Shown: piece by piece, positions 60,860 through 64,000 of the stretch | Numbering within the stretch: position 1 is the stretch's first letter | Layout of the letters: every line of letters begins with the position of its first letter | From: Lineus longissimus | Taxonomy: Eukaryota; Nemertea; Pilidiophora; Heteronemertea; Lineidae | Reading direction: 5' to 3' | NCBI RefSeq assembly: GCF_910592395.1 | Contig: NC_088323.1 | Coordinates: 3,782,001 to 3,846,000 of the forward strand | DNA: 64,000 nucleotides | Program-made: the position numbers and the translations under genes | The notes under the pieces: generated by a model | Told to the model about the DNA's origin: nothing | What the model saw: only the letters and a program-made list of their open reading frames with translations | Databases searched by the model: none

Positions 60860-62786
60860 GTAGGCCTACCCGGCCTGTATTGAGGACAACGCGGCCCTAA
60901 GCCCTCAAATCCCTGCCAACGAAACAGCAGGGGATTTGTGTCGCTAGAGCCCCTTTGAGCTTCTTGCTTGGCCCTAATCTTGATATGGGAGGCTAATTCC
61001 GACCATAACAAACAACCGGACAACTTTAGGATCTCCCTATTTGTCTGCCTCATACCAATTAATCACTGAGGGTGTGACTTTGTCTCCCACTGGTCGCTTT
61101 GGACAAAGCAACAACCAGAATTTGCATGATTAGACATGTCTCTGTAATCTCGGGGCCACTAGCAGTTGCACCCTATTGTCCACGGGCAAGTTTATTTTAC
61201 TTTCAAAACAGTCATACACACAGGTACTTGGATACAGTCCCCTTGATAATTAATTACCCCTACAACTAGAGACCATAATATGGGACAGGCATGGCCCACT
61301 TTGAAATTCATTCATTACTGCAGATCATGAATTAATGAATAGTAACGGTCTATTGAATTTGTCAAGCAACATAGAGGACAGCTTTATGGACCAGTACGTA
61401 ACGTCTCCCGCAAACGGTCCGTGTTATTCGCCTGTGGTTACATTGGAAGAAACATATTGCACCATAACATTTTAATGGTTGTGATTGTAACTGTAAGACC
61501 AAAGGAGGTCCTATTTAATGACGCTCCCATTCGTCTGTCAGCCGATCGAAGACCGCATGCAGAGGACAACGAAGTTCATGGCATATAGTTCAATCAACAA
61601 AGTTCGGTCGTCCGTGCTTCGTCGACAGTATTTGATAGTGTCTTCGCTGCCAAAGTCTTCAAAGCACAGAGTGATTTATTCGATATGTTCGTAGTTGACT
61701 GCCCATAGCGCCTTTGTTGTAGCCACCCGCATACACTTTTAGGCCGAGCTAGCTTTAGCTTTAGTGCCAGCGTGTTAGGATTAAGCAGACTTCACGTTGT
61801 GCTTGAGATTGGGCACAATCAGGTCGCCAGAGAGACGCATTTGCACGTCTGTGGCATAATCCGACCGCGGACGATCCAAAGACAAAGCTAGGAACATCGG
61901 TGAGCACATCTGTCGGAAGAGCATCCGTTCCTTACCATCTCCCCGATTGCGAAAGTCTCGAAGAAAAACAACTGGGCAAGGAACGTCCACTGTCAGAGAA
62001 CGAATTCTACAGCACATGGTAAGTTGTGTTCGTGGCGAGTGCACTGTGGTCGTGCGGTCGTGTCGGTAAGACAAAGATGACCCATTTGCGCATTTGGCGC
62101 CGCGTCCGGACAGGCGATGTCCATCCAGTCTCTCGTGAACCGACCGCAAAACAGGGTGTACAGGTGTATGTTTTTGGATGTACCGCATATCTCTGTCAAA
62201 AAACGTCGCCGAATGGCCGTGATATGGCAATGGGGTCTACACAGAGGAACAAGTTTGGATGGTTTGGACATGTGTTTGACGAAGGGGTATATGTCACAAT
62301 CTCCACTTTAGTTCGTCTTCGAATAATCAGCTAGAAAGGTTGATGTTTTTTTGGCAAATGCATGTGGAGTTACGCTTGAATGTATAGAGAAAACTACGTA
62401 ATCCATTAAAAAGTCGGCGAATCATTTGGTAATATCTCGACGGAAGGCCTTCTTCGGCTTCATTCGAACAGTTCAGCACTCGGTAAACTGTGATAAACCA
62501 TTGGAAAATAATGCATGGATATCGCAACAAATATTCTATTTCGGACGAAATTGATGTAATAATACATTCTGCCTTGTAGAAGTGTCGCCCTGCCTATCAT
62601 TCGCTTGGTGACAGTGTCGTAGAATTAGTCACAACTACAGATCACAACCAGCCAGCCTAAGTTTTCTGCCGGATCAAGACGTGGCCGCCTAAAGATCCCG
62701 GTTTAAAGTATCTCGACTGTGGGTGTTATAGCTAGCTATTCATATATTTCTTCTTTTCGCCAGATTAATCACTGCTAAGGTGAATC
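60860..62786. other. Region upstream of the unrecognised gene; likely its 5' UTR and promoter in the 3' part
   Basis: No supported coding exon. From about 61500 the sequence is richer in CG dinucleotides, which fits a promoter area for the gene starting at 62787. Open frames on both strands at 61781-62334 overlap in this CG-rich stretch and show no domain or splice pattern. Confidence 0.5.
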
Positions 62787-63819
62787 ATGGCTGGGCGTAA
62801 CAGATCGGACAGCAACTCGGGCTTGGAGTCGAGCAATGCCAGCAGCGTGCCTCTGCCCAATGTTAGGGTGAATAAGAATGTGAAACACCCAGAGACGTGG
62901 ACGCTGCCGCAAGAATGGAACATGGAAGTCCGCGAGAGGTTTGGGGTAAGTTTGGAACGTTTTCAGATTCGGTTAATTGTCCTTGTTTGCCATGTTTGGG
63001 TAATTATTCACGATTATGAGACTGCATGGGTCGTGTTTGTCCAGCATAAAATGTATATATATATATTCCTTGTAGACCTTTTTGTAACTTTAACTATAGA
63101 GTCACTTTAAAATGATTTCTAATTGGCATCATAATATAGGCCTAGAAAGTGTCTTCAAAAGCAACAGCGGGGAGTCGTTATTTACGCTCGCCATATCACA
63201 TACATGTTGGCCTAACAGTCGTCCAGGCTAAGCCATACCATTATATGGTTTAGTCAATCTTTCACTGTCTGTGTGTTCATGTATATATAATTCAAATGAG
63301 TTATGATTTATATAGGGGTTAATATCTCCTGTTACTAGGTCTACAAAAATTTTCGGGGGGGGGTCGGCATGTGTTTGCTTGCACCCAGAAATGATGCACT
63401 ATCGTTCTCCTCCTTGCCTCTTCCATCTCATTTTTCGTGTCTTTCAGGGATGGAAGAAAGATGTTCAGAGTCAGATTGTGAATATAGGTATACAACTGGT
63501 AAGTTCAGCAGCTTGAAAGACCGATGCTTGTGTCGAAACGATCTAAATCAGACAATCAACAAAGTGTAAGACTGCTACATTTGGAATGTGATCAATGAAG
63601 CATTAGACTTCATCGCCAGAATTGTTTAATATTGGTGTATGAATTTGTAATTTTTTTATTCCACAACAGGATTCCTCGATGAAGAATACGGGATCAGATG
63701 GGTTGTACCAGGACGGTCTGACCGAGGCCGAACGCCGTCATCTGCTGGAGCGGGAGGTAGCGCAATTCACATACACAGGACCCTCTAAGGTCGGGTGCAA
63801 GTGTAAATCATTCTTCTAA
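62787..63819 (+). CDS. Unrecognised 119-residue protein, three exons
   Basis: Exons 62787-62945, 63448-63498 and 63670-63819 join in phase 0 with GTAAGT donors and TTTCAG/CAACAG acceptors. The product begins MAGRNRSDSNSGLESSNASS and has a conserved-looking core HPETWTLPQEWNMEVRERFG plus GWKKDVQSQIVNIGIQL. It continues with a charged helix (LTEAERRHLLEREVAQF) and ends GPSKVGCKCKSFF. The serine-rich start suggests a disordered N-terminus. The two C-terminal cysteines could be lipidated, though this is not a CaaX box. No signal peptide or membrane helix. I do not recognise the family. A weak donor (TCTAAG|GTCGGG at 63789-63790) could splice the last exon onward, beyond the window, in a longer isoform. 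Confidence 0.7.
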
Positions 63820-64000
63820 AGGAACAATGCACAGATTCTCCTTGTGAGAGGTAAACTAGTCAGCAACTGCCATTCACCCCTTCCGGAGAAAACAATCTTA
63901 GAACAACTTGCACCACCATTGTGATTGGCTCATTGCATGCACTAACGCGGTGAAGCAGGTTTCAGTGCCGGTTTCTCATTGGACAATGTACATGAAATAT

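Noticed and set aside
61781-62230. 149-codon open frame on the minus strand
   Set aside because: It lies in a CG-rich stretch where several frames on both strands are open, has no recognisable domain, and sits just upstream of a convincing plus-strand gene, so it is probably a by-product of base composition.

Overview
This window is nuclear DNA from a multicellular animal, most likely a marine invertebrate. Protein-coding exons are short and bounded by GT/AG sites, introns are rich in dispersed repeats, and all five recognisable genes have clear human counterparts. I cannot fix the phylum. The recurrent 'TTTGACCT..AGGTCAAA' repeats, tRNA-derived SINEs and foldback elements would suit an echinoderm, hemichordate or lophotrochozoan.

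Layout. 1-2624 (+): the 3' part of a chondroitin polymerising factor gene (CHPF/CHPF2-like), cut by the left edge. 5291-28034 (-): a complete formin-like gene (FMNL) with 24 coding exons and 1008 residues, tail-to-tail with CHPF. 28.6-40.4 kb: mostly gene-free, with one possible three-exon transcript of unknown nature (31572-33647, +), a dispersed repeat and a 0.5 kb duplication. 40474-50181 (-): complete WDR75 (15 exons, 835 residues). 50859-54100 (-): complete eEF1B beta/EEF1B2 (5 exons, 222 residues). 54919-58812 (+): complete CCDC47 (12 coding exons, 479 residues), head-to-head with EEF1B2. 62787-63819 (+): a well-formed three-exon gene for a 119-residue protein that I do not recognise. 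I joined exons by hand using splice consensus and codon phase. The phases close exactly for all six gene models (CHPF only from the left edge onward).

Biology. CHPF acts in chondroitin sulfate synthesis in the Golgi and FMNL in Rho-controlled actin assembly at membranes. WDR75 (rRNA transcription and processing), eEF1B (translation elongation) and CCDC47 (membrane protein insertion at the ER) form a growth- and translation-related trio within 18 kb. From memory, the human relatives of all five named genes sit on HOX-bearing chromosomes (2q, 7q, 12q, 17q), so the window may belong to the ancestral Hox-linked chromosome.

Non-genic content. The most unusual material is three unrelated foldback elements (17.3-18.3, 52.7-53.7 and 60.3-60.9 kb) whose inverted arms are built largely from short tandem units. 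Other items are a 33-nt in-frame microexon candidate in FMNL, a hairpin in FMNL intron 1, and a CRE/E2F-like motif block shared by the FMNL and WDR75 upstream regions.
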